From Plotosus lineatus (lineage: Eukaryota; Chordata; Actinopteri; Siluriformes; Plotosidae), in assembly GCA_024760905.1 (NCBI GenBank), contig CM045734.1, positions 38,069,064 through 38,133,063 on the forward strand: a stretch of 64,000 bases of DNA, read 5' to 3'. The notes beneath the pieces were generated by a model. The model did no database searches and was not told the origin of the DNA. It saw only the letters and a list, made by a program, of their open reading frames with translations. Positions 34,587 through 46,258 of the stretch are shown here, piece by piece (the stretch's first letter is position 1; each line of letters starts with the position of its first letter). A program made the position numbers and the translations under genes.

Positions 34587-34890
34587 GTGGTGCAGTGATC
34601 TGCCTCAAAGCAAAAAAAAGAAGGTATTGGGTTTGAGTCCCAAACTCAGCAAGGGTATTTATGTGTGGGGTTTGGATATTCTTATTGACAGTCCAAAGAC
34701 AGGACGATTTGGCTAACTGGCTGCTCCAGATTGTCCTTAGGTGTGAGTGAGTGTAATTGTTTTTCTATGTTGGCTCTGCGATGCACTGGTGAGCTGATCA
34801 GGGTGTACCCAGAGTCGGCTGACGTGGTCCCCAGTGTCCCTAATAGAATAAAGTGCTTTGGCAAATGAGTGAGTGAATATAAACATTTCA
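34587..34890 (+). mobile_element. SINE-B with L2-like tail, diverged
   Basis: Head GTGGTGCAGTGATCTGCC, B-box GGGTTTGAGTCCC, the standard body, a tail module with CTCTGCGATGCACTGGTGAG and GTCCCTAATAGAATAAAG, ending (GAGT)n-like. Old by its divergence. Confidence 0.75.
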
Positions 34891-35654
34891 TTGATATTGT
34901 GACCTTTTCTGTAAGTAGATATTTACTGACCCTATTTAAAGGAGTCTCCAGTGTCTACAGCATTTACTTAGTTAAAGTTAAATGTGTTGCTTTTGGTTTT
35001 CTGCCACTGGAAAGTCTTCACTGTAGAGTTATGATTTCTCTGTAACATGATAATCTACAACTTCATGAGACTGGGTGGGGGGAATATATTGCTGGCGGAG
35101 CATGTTTATAGATGGCAAACTTGTTTTTCAAATATTCCACAGTGTTCAATGTGACCGTAAATGGGTGAAAATGTGGTTTTCATTAATAACGGAAAATGTA
35201 ATCCTTTGCATACTACTGTGGAATAAGAGGATTGGTATTGTGGAATAAATGAAAATCAGTCAACTTCAGGGTTGTTACAGGATTACTTTGCTTTGTGTCA
35301 AGCTCCACATCACTGATAATTTTTTTCAGTACATGTCCAACTGTTTTTCTCCTTAAATATCAACCACATGCGTCACGAGCAAAGAGATGACTGCTTTTTA
35401 TAGAGAGAAGAATATGTGCTACCAACATCACTCAGAGGAAGACATGGGAGTGCATGAGTTTCTGTCTGATGTCGTAAAAGTACTACAGAAAGTAAAGAAA
35501 TGGAATTACTTTGTCCAGTAGTGTGTTGTACATGGAAAGTAAATACTTGCTTGTAGTAATTTTTTGAACATGACAGGTAAATAGAGATTATGTTGAAATC
35601 ACATTGGCATATTAGTTAACCAGGCTTGTTTCTTATACTGTAATTGATTTAGAT
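34891..35654. other. No recognisable feature
   Basis: AT-rich sequence without supported features. Confidence 0.5.
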
Positions 35655-36291
35655 CAGGGGTCGGGAACATATGGCGAACCAGATGTGGCTGTTTTGATGA
35701 CTGTATCTGGCTCTCGGATAAATCAGGTGACCTTTCTTAACAGAATAACAAATACATAATTTCACTGTCATTTAAATAAAAATACAAAAAAAGCCATAAA
35801 AAAACAAAAACAGATGAATAAATATTCCGCTTTTAAATCTATACATCTATTTTCAATGCCACATCACTGTGGCACACAGTGGAGAGCCAATCCTTTCTGT
35901 ACGCCAGTGTGTGGGCGGGTCTGATACCTTGAAACTCTAATTTTATTGGATTATAACAACAGCCACAGACTGTTTTCAAGTAAAGACGTACATTTCCTTG
36001 ATTTTGATCGGCTAATTTGCACGAAGCCAAGCACAGCTGGCAAACAAACACAAATGGGACAGACATGGAAAAACTTCAACCCGCTGGCCAGCTAATTGCC
36101 AAAACTTGAGACGCGCTTCCTGTCACATAAACACTGCAGCGAAACCATGCAGCACCAGAAGTCGCATTAATAAATAACTTCATTATAACAATGTCTTATT
36201 ATACTCTCAAATTGTTGGTCTTGTTTTACAATTTAGTTGTATTCAGTATTAATATAAATAAATATATAAGTAAATAAATAATAATAACAAT

Positions 36292-36293
<2 letters not shown>

Positions 36294-36328
<35 letters not shown>
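36294..36328. repeat. (TA)n microsatellite at LINE A 3' end
   Basis: TA repeat that directly adjoins the (GAA)-type 3' tail of LINE copy A. Confidence 0.9.
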
Positions 36329-36329
<1 letters not shown>

Positions 36330-39300
36330 TCTTTTCCTTTTGGCTGTTCCCTTCAGGGGTCGCCACAGCAAATGATTTGTCTCCATCTCACCCTATCCTC
36401 TGCATCTTCTACTCTTACTCCAACGACCTTCATGTCCGCCTTCATCACATCCATAAATCTTCTCTTTGGTCTTCCTCTGGGCCTTCTGCCTGGTCGTTCC
36501 AACCTCAGCATCCTACTACCAATATACTCACTATCGCTCCTCTGTACATGTCCAAACCATCTCAATCTAGCCACTCTGACTTTGTCTCCAAAACATCTAA
36601 CATGTGCTGTCCCTCTGATGTACTCATTCCAGATCATGTCCATCCTCGTTACTCCCAAAGAGAACCTCAACATTTTCATCTCTGCTACCTTCAACTCTGA
36701 CTCCTGTCTTTTCCCCAGGGCCACTGTCTCTAAACCATACAACATCGCTGGCCTCATCACCGTCTTGAACACTTTTCCCTTCATTCTTGCCGATACCCTC
36801 CTATCACACATCACACCGGACACTTTTCTCCATCCATTCCAACCTGCCTGCACGCGCTTCTTCACCTCTTTTCCACACTCTCCATTGCTCTGGATTGTTG
36901 AGTCTAAATACTTAAAATCCTCCACCTTCTTTATCTCTGCCCTGTGTAACCTCACCGTTCCTCTTGGGTCCTTGTCGTTCACACACATGTATTCTGTCTT
37001 ACTGAGACTAACCTTCATTCCCCTCCTTTCCAGGGCATACTTCCACCTCTCTAGATTTTCCTGCACTTGTTCTCTGCTCTTACTACAGATCACGATGTCA
37101 TCTGCGAACATCATAGTCCATGGAGATTCTTGTCTAACCTCGTCTGTCAGCCTGTCCATCACCATCACAAACAAGAAGGGGCTGAGAGCTGACCTTTGAT
37201 GCAGTCCCACCTCCACCTTGAACTCTTCTGTCACACCGACAGCACACCTCACCCCTGTCTTACGTCGCTCATACATGTCCTGCACCACTCTTAACATACT
37301 TCTCTGCCACTCCAGACTTCCTCATACAATACTACAGTTCTTCTCTCGGCACCCTGTCATATGCTTTCTCCAGATCCACAAAGGCACAATGCAGCTCCTT
37401 CTGACCTTCTCTGTACTTCTCTATTAACATCCTCAAAGCAAACACTGCATCTGTGGTGCTCTTTCTTGGCATGAAACCAAACTGTTGTTCACAAATGCTG
37501 ACCTCTGCCCTTAGTCTAGCTTCCACTATTCTTTCCCATAACTTCATCGTATGGCTCATCAACTTTATCCCTCTGTAGTTGCCACAACTCTGTACATCTC
37601 CCTTGTTCTTAAAAATGGGCACAAGCACACTTCTCCTCCATTCCTCTGGCATCTGCTCACTTTCTAAGACCTTGTTGAATATTCTTGTCAGAAACTCTAC
37701 TGCTACCTCCCCTAGACACTTCCATACCTCAACTGGTATGTCATCAGGGCCAACTGCCTTTCCACTCTTCATCCTCTTCAATGCCCTCCTTACTTCACCC
37801 TTGCTAATCTTTGCTACTTCCTGGTCCTCACCGGTCACCCCTTCTACTCTTTTTCCTCTCTCATTTTACTCATTCATCAGCTCTTCAAAGTACTCTTTCC
37901 ATCTTCCCAGCACACTTCTGTCATCAGTCAAAATCCCTCTCTGTCCTTTATCACTCTAACTTGCTGCACGTCTTTCCCATCTCTATTTCTCTGCTGTGCT
38001 AACCTGTATAAATCATTTTCTCCCTCCTTACTACAAATGGACCTTTCCTATCTGAAAGCACTTATCACACCCTAAACTGTACCATGTTCTCCTAGAATCT
38101 CTAGCACTGCTAGACTGGTCCCTTCTTCTATCAAAAAACAAGGGGAAATCATCTAAACTCCTCTCACCTGTGGCTCCATGGTGATGGAATAAACTGTCCA
38201 ACCTATCATACAAGTCATCATACGCCCTCTGTTTGGCCTTTGACACCGCTACCTTCGCCTTACGCTGTGTCTCCCTGTACTCCTGTTTACTCTCTTCGGT
38301 CCTCTCTGTGTCCCACTTCTTCTTAGCTAACCTCTTATTTTGTGCACACTCCTGCACTTCCTCATTCCACCACTAAGTTTCCTTATCTACTTTCCTTCCA
38401 AAGGACACACCAAGTACTCTCCTACCGGTCTCCCTGATCACATTGGCTGTGATTGTCCAGTCATCTGGAAGCACTTCCTGACTACCCAAAGCCTGTTTCA
38501 ACTCCTCCTTGAAGACAACACGACACTCTTCCTTTTTCAGCTTCCACCACTTTGTCTTCTGCTCTGCCTTTGCCTTTTTCACCTTCCTCACCATCAGCGT
38601 CATCCTGCACACCACCATCCTATGCTGTTTGGCAACACTCTCACCCACTACTACTTTGCAGTCAGTGACTTCCTTCAAATCACATCGCCTACACAAGATG
38701 TAGTCTACCTGTGTGCTTCTACTGCCGCTTTCATAAGTCACCCTATACTCCTGTTTTTTCTTGAAGAAAGTATTCACCACAGCCATTTCCATCCTTTTTG
38801 CAAAATCAATCAACATCTGTCCTTCTGTGTTCCTGTCCTGGATACCAAACCTGCCCATCACTTCCTAGTCCCCTCTGTTGCCTGCACCAACATGTCCATT
38901 GAAGTCTGCTCCAATGACCACTCTTTCACCTCTGGTGGTACTCTGCATCACTTCATCTAACTCACTCCAGAATCTCTCCTTCTTTTCTAGCTCACATCCT
39001 GCCTGTGGGGCATAAGCACTAACAACATTAACCATCACGCCTTCAATTTCTAACTTGAGACTCATCACTCTGTCTGACACTCTTTTCACTTCTAGAACAT
39101 TCCTGACAAACCCCTCCTTCAAGATGACTCTTACTCCATTTCTCTTCCCATCCACACCATGATAAAACAGCTTAAACCCTGCTCCTAAGCTTCTAGCCTT
39201 GTTACCTTTCCACCTGGTCTCCTGAACACACAGTATGTCCACCTTCCTCCTCTGCATCATGTCAACCAACTCTCTACCTTTTCCTTGCATAGTTCCAACA

Positions 39301-39622
39301 TTCAAAGTCCCCACTCTCAGTCCTAGACTCACGCATTTCCTCTTATCTCTCTGCCTACGGACACGCCTCCCGCCTCTCCTTCTTCGACGTCTTCGACCAA
39401 CAGTAGTCCAATTTCCATCAGCACCCTGTTGGTTGATAGCACTGATGGCGGTCGTTGTTAACCCGGGCCTCGACCGATCCGGTATGAATTTTGTTTTGCT
39501 CATTTGCATTTGAAATGTAGCCGAAGTTTTACGCCAGATTCCCTTCCTGTCGCAACCCTCTGCATTTATCCGGGCTTGGGACCGGCATAAGGGGGACAGA
39601 CACTGGTTAGTGCCCCCTAAAG
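36329..39622 (-). mobile_element. RTE-like LINE copy A, nearly full length
   Basis: Minus-strand element of about 3.3 kb. Its 5'UTR (GCCGGTCCCAAGCCCGGATA, GAGGGTTGCGACAGGAAGGG) matches that of copy B. One long coding region for an apurinic-like endonuclease and reverse transcriptase follows, and it ends in the short 3' terminus shared with SINE-A (GGCGACCCCTGAAGGGAA). It is bounded on the 3' side by (TA)n. Coding disruptions are described in the pseudogene entry. Family placement: RTE superfamily by the single-ORF EN-RT layout, short 3' end and 'craniofacial development protein 2'-like endonuclease; not Rex3, which is present separately. Confidence 0.85.
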
Positions 39623-39635
39623 TTGAATTTGTCAA
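36353..39635 (-). pseudogene. EN-RT polyprotein of LINE copy A, broken
   Basis: Reading 5' to 3' on the minus strand: the endonuclease at 39635-38865 (VCVQETRWKG-type block with catalytic Glu, YAPQAGCE, GADFNGHVG with Asp/Asn, then a stop), the endonuclease end and linker at 38861-38373 (TQVDYILCR, QHRMVVCRM), a broken linker at 38357-38031 interrupted by about 160 bp of foreign sequence, the RT fingers at 37838-37332 (AVGPDDIPVEVW, FVDLEKAYDRVP), and the RT palm and C-terminal domain at 37297-36353 (MMFADDIVICS intact, RWFGHVQR, ending ICCGDP). The catalytic FADD is preserved, but the stops and the insertion make it non-functional. Confidence 0.85.
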
Positions 39636-39687
39636 GCAGGGAATGCGCTTTGAATTCCACGACTTGTGGGCGTGGCCCTCAGTGCAC

Positions 39688-39730
<43 letters not shown>

Positions 39731-39746
39731 GTGTGTGTGTGTGTGT
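39688..39746. repeat. (GA)n-(GT)n compound microsatellite
   Basis: (GA)n of about 40 bp followed by GTGTGTGTGTGTGTGTGT, between LINE A and the hAT right end. Confidence 0.9.
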
Positions 39747-40092
39747 TCATAAAAAATGTTTAATAATGGTTTAATTAATATGTTCATAAAATGGTTTAAT
39801 ATGTTAATAAAAGGTTTAAATGGTTTAATAAATAATTTTCTTTTACTTTTAACACATATTTCATACAAAATTGGTGTACTTTTATCATTTTTAAAGGGTT
39901 TATGGGGTCCAAAGGGTTTATCCAGTCCAAAGACTGGAGCCTTGGAACGAATTAGACGTTTAACATGTAAGATGCGACCCCTACCTACGAAACCCCCGCA
40001 ATACGAAAAGGGCTCTGGAACGGATTGATTTCGTAAGTTGGGGGCCGATGTCTTTTTTTGGCTCTCTTAGTCAAAAAGGTTTCCGACCCCTG

Positions 40093-40508
40093 AGTTAGCT
40101 TGATTTTTTTATATGAGTCTGAGAGGTGGTGTGTGAGGTTCTACATCTAGGTTTTAGTTTTGTTATGAATAAATTATTTTGGTATATTTTTTGTTACTGC
40201 CCTTTGTCATCATCCTTGTCGCCAGCTCCCAGCATAGACACACAAGAACCATGAACACGGGATAACAATAAGTCATGTTCTAGTGTTCCACACTTTGCTA
40301 CAAAAGTTGACATCTTTGACAAGTTCTTCTTTTTTTTTTTTAATACCTTCAACTGTTTTTTTTACCTCTAAAGTTTAATTTCAGAGTACACTTAAATCAG
40401 TTGCATACAAGTTCTGTCCTCTAAAATCTCTGATCGGTAGTGTAAGGTGTACAATTTTAAATTCTAAAGAGTTCACAAACCTTCATGCACCACTATGCTT
40501 TTGGTATA
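40093..40508. other. No recognisable feature
   Basis: AT-rich spacer between the hAT-bounded block and the next TIR element. Confidence 0.5.
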
Positions 40509-40924
40509 CAGTGAGTCGTCGACTTACGACCTATGCGAGTAACGTCTGATCGACTTTACGACCGTAAAAGTTGTGAAGCATGATTCATGGCAGTGCAGTG
40601 CGAGTGTTTCATACGACAGTTGTTTGTGCTGCCGGCAGCGCCAGCATCTTAAAAGGCCAAGCAGGAGATGATGCAGCTTCACTTTCTAACTGCTCAGAGC
40701 AAATTTATTCATCTGCTTTCAATGCCACGCACAATGTGGCGCGAAGCTGAGAGCCAATCCTTTCTGTGTGGGTGGGTCCGATACCTTGAAACTCTAATTT
40801 TATTGGACTCAAATGCTACAGTGTTTAAGTGACAGGAAGCACGTCCCAAGTTTTGGCAATCAGCTGCTCTCAAGTGTTGGCAATCAGCCGTGGGGGGGGG
40901 CAAATGCAGCTGTGAGGGGGGGGC

Positions 40925-43900
40925 ACAAACCAGTGTCTCTCCCTCACGCCGGTCCCAAGCCCGGATAAATGCAGAGGGTTGCGTCAGGAAGGGCATCCGG
41001 CGTAAAACAAATGCCAAATAAACTATGCGAATCACAAGAAAAAATCACATACCGGATCGGTCGAGGCCCGGGTTAACAACGACCGCCATCAGTGCCGTCA
41101 ACCAACAGGGTGCTGATGGAAATTGGACTACTGTTGGTCGAAGAAGGAGAGGCGGGAGGCGTGTCCGTTGCCAGAGAGAGAAGAGGAAAGGCATGAGTCT
41201 AGGACTGAAAGTAGGGACTTTGAATGTTGGAACTATGACAGGAAAAGGTAGAGAGCTGGCTGACATGATGCAGAGGAGGAAGGTGGACATACTGTGTGTT
41301 CAGGAGACCAGGTGGAAAGGTCGCAAGGCTAGAAGCATAGGAGCAGGGTTTAAACTGTTTTATCACGGTGTGGATGGGAAGAGAAATGGAGTCGGAGTCA
41401 TCTTGAAGGAGGAGTTTGCCAGGAATGTTCTAGAAGTGAAAAGAGTGTCAGACAGAGTGATGAGTCTCAAGTTAGAAATTAAAGGTGTGATGGTCAATGT
41501 TGTTAGTGCTTATGCCCCACAGACAGGATGTGAGCGAGAAGAGAAGGAGAGATTCTGGAGGGAGTTAGATGAAGTGATGCAGAGTACCCCAGTGGTGAAA
41601 GAGTGGTCATTGGGGCAGACTTCAATGGACATGTTGGTGCAGGAAACAGAGGGGACGAGGAAGTGATGGGTAGGTTTGGTATCCAGGACAGGAGCATGAA
41701 GGACAGATGTTGGTAGATTTTGCAAAAGGATGGAAATGGCTGTGGTGAATACTTTCTTCCAGAAGAGAGAGGAGCATAGGGTGACTTATAAAAGTGGAGG
41801 TAAGAGCACACAGGTAGACTACATCTTGTGCAGGCGATGTAATTTAAAGGAAGTCAGTGACTGCAAAGTAGTAGCGGGTGAGAGTGTTGCCAAACAGCAT
41901 AGGATGGTGGTGTGCAGGATGATGCTGATGGTGAGGAAGGTGAAGAAGGCAAAGGCAGAGCAGAAGACAAAGTGGTGGAAGTTGAAAAAGGAAGAGTGTC
42001 GAGTTGTCTTCAAGGAGGACTTGAAACAGGCTTTGGGTGGTCAGGAAGTGCTTCCAGATGACTGGACAACTACAGCTAATGTGATCAGGGAGACAGGTAG
42101 GAGAATACTTGGTATGTCATCTGGAAGGAAAGTAGATAAGGAGACTTGGTGGTGGAATGAGGAAGTGCAGGAGTGTGTACAAAGGAAGAGGTTAGCTAAG
42201 AAGTGGGACATTGAGAAAACCGAAGAGAGTAAACAGGAGTACAGGGAGACACAGCGTAAGGCAAAGGTGGCAGTGTCAAAGGCCAAACAGAGCGCGTTTG
42301 ATGACTTGTATGCTCGGTTGGAAAGTAAGGAGGGAGAAAATGATTTATACAGGTTGGCACAGCAGAGAAATAGAGATGGGAAGGACGTGCAGCAAGTTAG
42401 ATTGATAAAGGACAGAGAGGGAAATGTATTGACTGATGACAGAAGTGTGCTGGGAAGATGGAAAGAGTACTGTGAAGAGCTGATGAATGAGGAAAATGAG
42501 AGAGAAAAAAGAGTAGAAGAGGTTACTGTTGAGGACCAGGAAGTAGCAAAGATTAGTAAGGGTGAAGTGAGGAGGGCATTGAAGAGGACGAAGAATGGAA
42601 AGGCAGTTGGTCCTGATGACATACCGGTGGAGGTATGGAAGTGTCTAGGAGAGGTAGCAGTAGATTTTCTGACAAGAACATTTAACAAGGTCTTAGAGAG
42701 TGAGAGGATGCCAGAGGAATGGAGGAGAAGTGTGCTGGTGCCCATTTTTAAGAACAAGGGAGACGTGCAGAGTTGTGGCAACTACAGAGGGATAAAGTTG
42801 ATGAGCCATACGATGAAGTTATGGGAAAGAATAGTGGAAGCTAGACTAAGGGCAGAAGTCAGCATTTGTGAACAACAGTTTGGTTTCATGCCAAGAAAGA
42901 GCACCACAGATGCAGTGTTTGCCTTGAGGATGTTAATGGAGAAGTACAGAGAAGGTCAGAGGGTGCTGCATTGTGCCTTTGTGGATCTGGAGAAAGCATA
43001 TGACAGGGTGCCGAGAGAAGAACTGTGGTATTGCATGAGGAAGTCTGGAGTGGCAGAGAAGTATGTTAGAGTGGTGCAGGACATGTATGAGAGATCTAAG
43101 ACAGTGGTGAGGTGTGCTGTCGGTGTGACAGAAGAGTTCAAGGTGGAGGTCGGACTGCACCAAGGGTCAGCTCTCAGCCCCTTCTTGTTTGCTATGGTGA
43201 TGGACAGGCTGACAGACGAGGTTAGACAAGATTCCCCATGGACTATGATGTTTGCAGATGACATTGTGATCTGTAGTGAGAGCAGAGAACAAGTGCAGGA
43301 AAACCTAGAGAGGTGGAGGTATGGCCTAGAAAGGAGGGGAATGAAGATTAGCCTCAGTAAGACAGAATACATGTGCATGAATGACAAGGACCCAAGAGGA
43401 ACGGTGAGATTACAGGGAGCAGAGATAAGAAAGGTGGAGGATTTTAAGTACTTCGGCTCAACAATCCAGAGCAATGGAGAGTGTGGAAAAGAGGTCAAGA
43501 AGTGTGTGCAGGCAGGTTGGAATAGTTGGAGAAAAGTGTCCGGTGTGATGTGTGATAGGAGGGTATCGGCAAAAATGAAAGGAAAAGTGTACAAGACAGT
43601 GTTGAGGCCAACAATGTTGTATGGCTTAGAAACAGTGGCCCTGGGGAAAAGACAGGAGGCAGAGCTGGAGGTAGCAGAGATGAAAATGTTGAGGTTCTCT
43701 TTGGGAGTAACGAGGATGGATAGGATTAGGAATGAGCACATCAGAGGGACAGCACATGTAAGTCGTTTCAGAGACAAAGTCAGAGAGGCTAGATTGAGAT
43801 GGTTTGGACATGTACAGAGGAGGGATAGTGAGTATATTGGTAATAGGATGCTGAGGCTGGAACTACCAGGCAGAAGGCCTAGGGGAAGACCCAAGCGACG

Positions 43901-44046
43901 ATTCATGGATGTGGTGAAAGAGGACATGAAGGTCGTTAGTGTAAGAGAAGAAGATGCAAAGGATAGGGTGAGATGGAGGCAGATGATTCGCTGTGGCGAC
44001 CCCTGAAGGGAAAAGCCGAAAGGAAAAGAAGAAGAAGAAGAAGAAG
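40925..44046 (+). mobile_element. RTE-like LINE copy B, best preserved
   Basis: Includes the 5'UTR (CACGCCGGTCCCAAGCCCGG onward), one EN-RT coding region and a 3' terminus GGCGACCCCTGAAGGGAAAA ending in (GAA)n of about 25 bp. It is inserted in a TIR element with matching arms on both sides. I could not settle a target duplication because the insertion point lies in degenerate sequence near 40870-40925. As the least damaged copy it is the best local reference for the SINE-A 3' end. Confidence 0.9.
41025..44006 (+). pseudogene. EN-RT polyprotein of LINE copy B, three small indels
   Basis: The first part (41025-41666) carries the endonuclease: GTLNVGTM, CVQETRWKG with catalytic Glu near residue 95, and NVVSAYAPQ. 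The second part (41730-44006, 758 codons) carries TQVDYILCR, QHRMVVCRM and then the RT: VPIFKNKGDVQSCGNYRG, FGFMPRKSTTDAVF, FVDLEKAYDRVP, LHQGSALSPFLF, FADD at residues 508-511 and a C-terminal RWFGHVQR domain, ending MIRCGDP. Between the two parts, against copies A and C, about three single-base deletions occur (near 41590, 41696 and 41725). They put the block containing G-A-D-F-N out of frame and restore the frame afterwards. The RT portion is uninterrupted. Role: nick the target, then copy the RNA by target-primed reverse transcription. Confidence 0.9.
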
Positions 44047-44396
44047 AAGCTCTGCGGGTTGAAGTTTTGCCATGTCTGTCCATTTGTGTTTGCTTGCCAG
44101 CTGTGCTTGGCTTCGTGGAAATGAGCCGATCAAAACGAGGGAAATTTATCTCTTTACTCAAAAACAACACGCGCAGTCTGTGGCTGTTGTTATAATCCAA
44201 TAAAATTGGAGTTTGAAGCTATCGGACCCACCCACACAGTGGAGTACAGAAAGGATTGGCTCTCCGCTGCGTGTCACAGTGACGTGGAATTGAAAATAGA
44301 TGTATAGATTTAAATGCACGAGATTTATTTCGTAACGAGATCGAGTTACGACTGGTCTGCCGGAACCAAACGTGGCAGTAAGTCGACGACTCACTG

Positions 44397-45268
44397 TACT
44401 GATTATGTGTGTAATATACTTTGAGAACTGTAACACAATGCAGCACTTCATTAGTGAGTTTCCAGAAAGTTCTTTGTGGAATAAAAGCCAATCATTAGTT
44501 CTCAGTGTGCATGAAATACAAAGATTATAACGACACGTAACACTTTTCACCAAGTTACTTTTCAAGCCAGATGTGCTAGCCACAACACATTTAGTTTGTC
44601 TAACAAATGAGTAATCAGCATATCTTACTGAACATGGGACATTCCATGCAATTTATTCAGATTAAAAAACAGCTCTATCCTGTTGTTGATTTACAGGGTG
44701 GGAACTATTGTCATACCTATTGCTGCTATCTTCCCAGCATTGACTTTATGGACTTTATCTGCTGTCAGACTTGGATTAACTTGTCATCACTAATATTCCA
44801 GAAGATCCATTCAGGCACACACAGGGATTTGAGAATGCTGGTCTGTTTTGTTAAGCATATTAGGCCAGTGGACCAGTCAGAAGTTATGTCTTTCATAGTC
44901 ATTCCAAAAGTGAGTTGACTGAAAAAGGAACCGGGATGTTGAATTACATTGTTTGTAGGATTTGAATAGTATACAGTACTGTGAAGCTACAGTAGACGTT
45001 TTCTTATTTTCTTTGCGAAGGGGTTGAATGAAAGTATGCACATGTTGAATTTATTCCTGGATACCAAATTAATGGTAATGCGTGCCTGTGTGCAATTATA
45101 ATCAGTTTGAAGATCTGTAATGGTTTGTAATTGATAACTGAGTTTAATTTTGTTTTCATATATCTTTATTGATAAACTGTACTCTTACTGTTATTTTTTC
45201 TACAGTGGTAGTTTACTTTGGGACTTGTATGGTGAGTCCTTTACATGGCCCTGGATTTAAATAATGAA
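44397..45268. other. No recognisable feature
   Basis: AT-rich sequence with no supported gene or repeat. Confidence 0.5.
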
Positions 45269-45416
45269 CAGGGATCCCTCATTTTCTGCGGATAATGGGG
45301 ACCGAGATCCCCCTGCGTCCGCCAATTTCCGCAAAGTAGGATCGACCCCCCTGACTGACGTATACGTACATGTATATGTGTATATAATATCAATAAATAC
45401 ATATTCAACGCTACAG

Positions 45417-45722
45417 GTAGGTAAAGTCAGTTGGGCTTTTTATATCCGAGCCAAGCGGCTCATCAGGCCGGTGCTTATTTCTGGTTTCTATAGCTTGAAG
45501 TGACTAGGAGTACAACTACTCCTGGATGGGACGCTAGCCCATCGCAGGTTACCTTCCCAGTATATTTTTATTGGTATCCATTTATACTGCTGGGGGAACA
45601 AAGGCACACTTGTGGTTAAGACCTTGCCAAGGGGTCTTAGCACAGTGGGAGTCTAACTGGGATTTGAACTCACAACCTCCGATCATGAGTGCAGCACCCT
45701 AACCACTACACTACTGGCCCCA
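45417..45722 (-). mobile_element. SINE-C
   Basis: Minus-strand SINE-C from the tail end GTAAAGTCAGTTGGGC to the head GTAGTGTAGTGGTTAGGG. Inserted in MITE1, with the nested MITE1 copy beginning 15 bp beyond its head. Confidence 0.85.
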
Positions 45723-45737
45723 CAATCAAGTACATTA

Positions 45738-46189
45738 CTGTGATCCCTAGGTACTTAGTGCTTCAGTTTCTGCGGCTTCAGTGCATCGCAGGTTTTTCCA
45801 AAAATATTCATCGAAAAATAAGGAAATTAAGGAAAAATAGGGAGAAAGTTTTAAAAAATGTCACAAAACAAGGCCAATTATGGAAGAAAAAAACCCCCGA
45901 AACAAACAAAAACAACCCAACAAAACTGCTTACATTTTTATATGAGGTGTGCATTTGTGTGTGTGCGCGTGCATCTGTATGTGTGTGTATTTATATTTTA
46001 TTTAAATCTTATGCATTATTTTTGAATGTTTAATTGTTATAATCAGAATTTATAGTGTTAAATATGTATTTATTGATATTATATACACATACATGTACGT
46101 ATACGTCAGTCATGGGGTTCGATCCTACTTCATGGAAATCGGGGGGGGGCGCTCGGTCACCATTAACCGCAAAAAGTGAGGGATCCCTG
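45738..46189 (-). mobile_element. MITE1 inner copy, complete
   Basis: 452-bp element with the 5' terminus at 46189 (GAGGGATCCCTG on the plus strand) and the 3' terminus at 45738 (CTGTGATCCCTAGG, one change from consensus). TA on the right side and at the left junction is consistent with TA duplication. This is the shortest two-ended copy and defines the family's length. Confidence 0.8.
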
Positions 46190-46258
46190 TATATTTAAAA
46201 TACACTTTATTTAAGGTATTTTAATATTCAACGCTATAAATGCTTATAATAACAATTA

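Larger units (their letters stand above)
35655..40092. mobile_element. hAT-bounded block containing RTE LINE copy A
   Basis: The left end CAGGGGTCGGGAACATATGG and the right end AAAGGTTTCCGACCCCTG form an inverted pair of the hAT type. The flanking 8-mers ATTTAGAT and AGTTAGCT agree at 6 of 8. Inside, 35820-36180 matches the right arm of the TIR element at 40509-44396 in inverted orientation. RTE LINE copy A and simple repeats occupy most of the rest. A Tigger-like terminus (GGAACGGATTGATTTCGTAAG at 40018-40038) lies just inside the right end. Confidence 0.65.
40509..44396 (+). mobile_element. Pogo-like TIR element containing RTE LINE copy B
   Basis: TA|CAGTGAGTCGTCGACTTACG at the left and AGTAAGTCGACGACTCACTG|TA at the right are near-perfect inverted termini. 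The arms also share an inverted internal segment: 40700-40810 and 44205-44300 both carry the GAGAGCCAATCCTTTCTGT sequence in opposite orientation. About 770 bp of element sequence flanks a LINE insertion of about 3.1 kb. Non-coding apart from the LINE. Confidence 0.8.

Noticed and set aside
42956..44200. 414-residue minus-strand ORF opposite LINE B
   Set aside because: Antisense shadow of the RT-coding strand; serine/leucine-rich with no recognisable domain. The same holds for the plus-strand ORF at 36372-37199 opposite LINE A.
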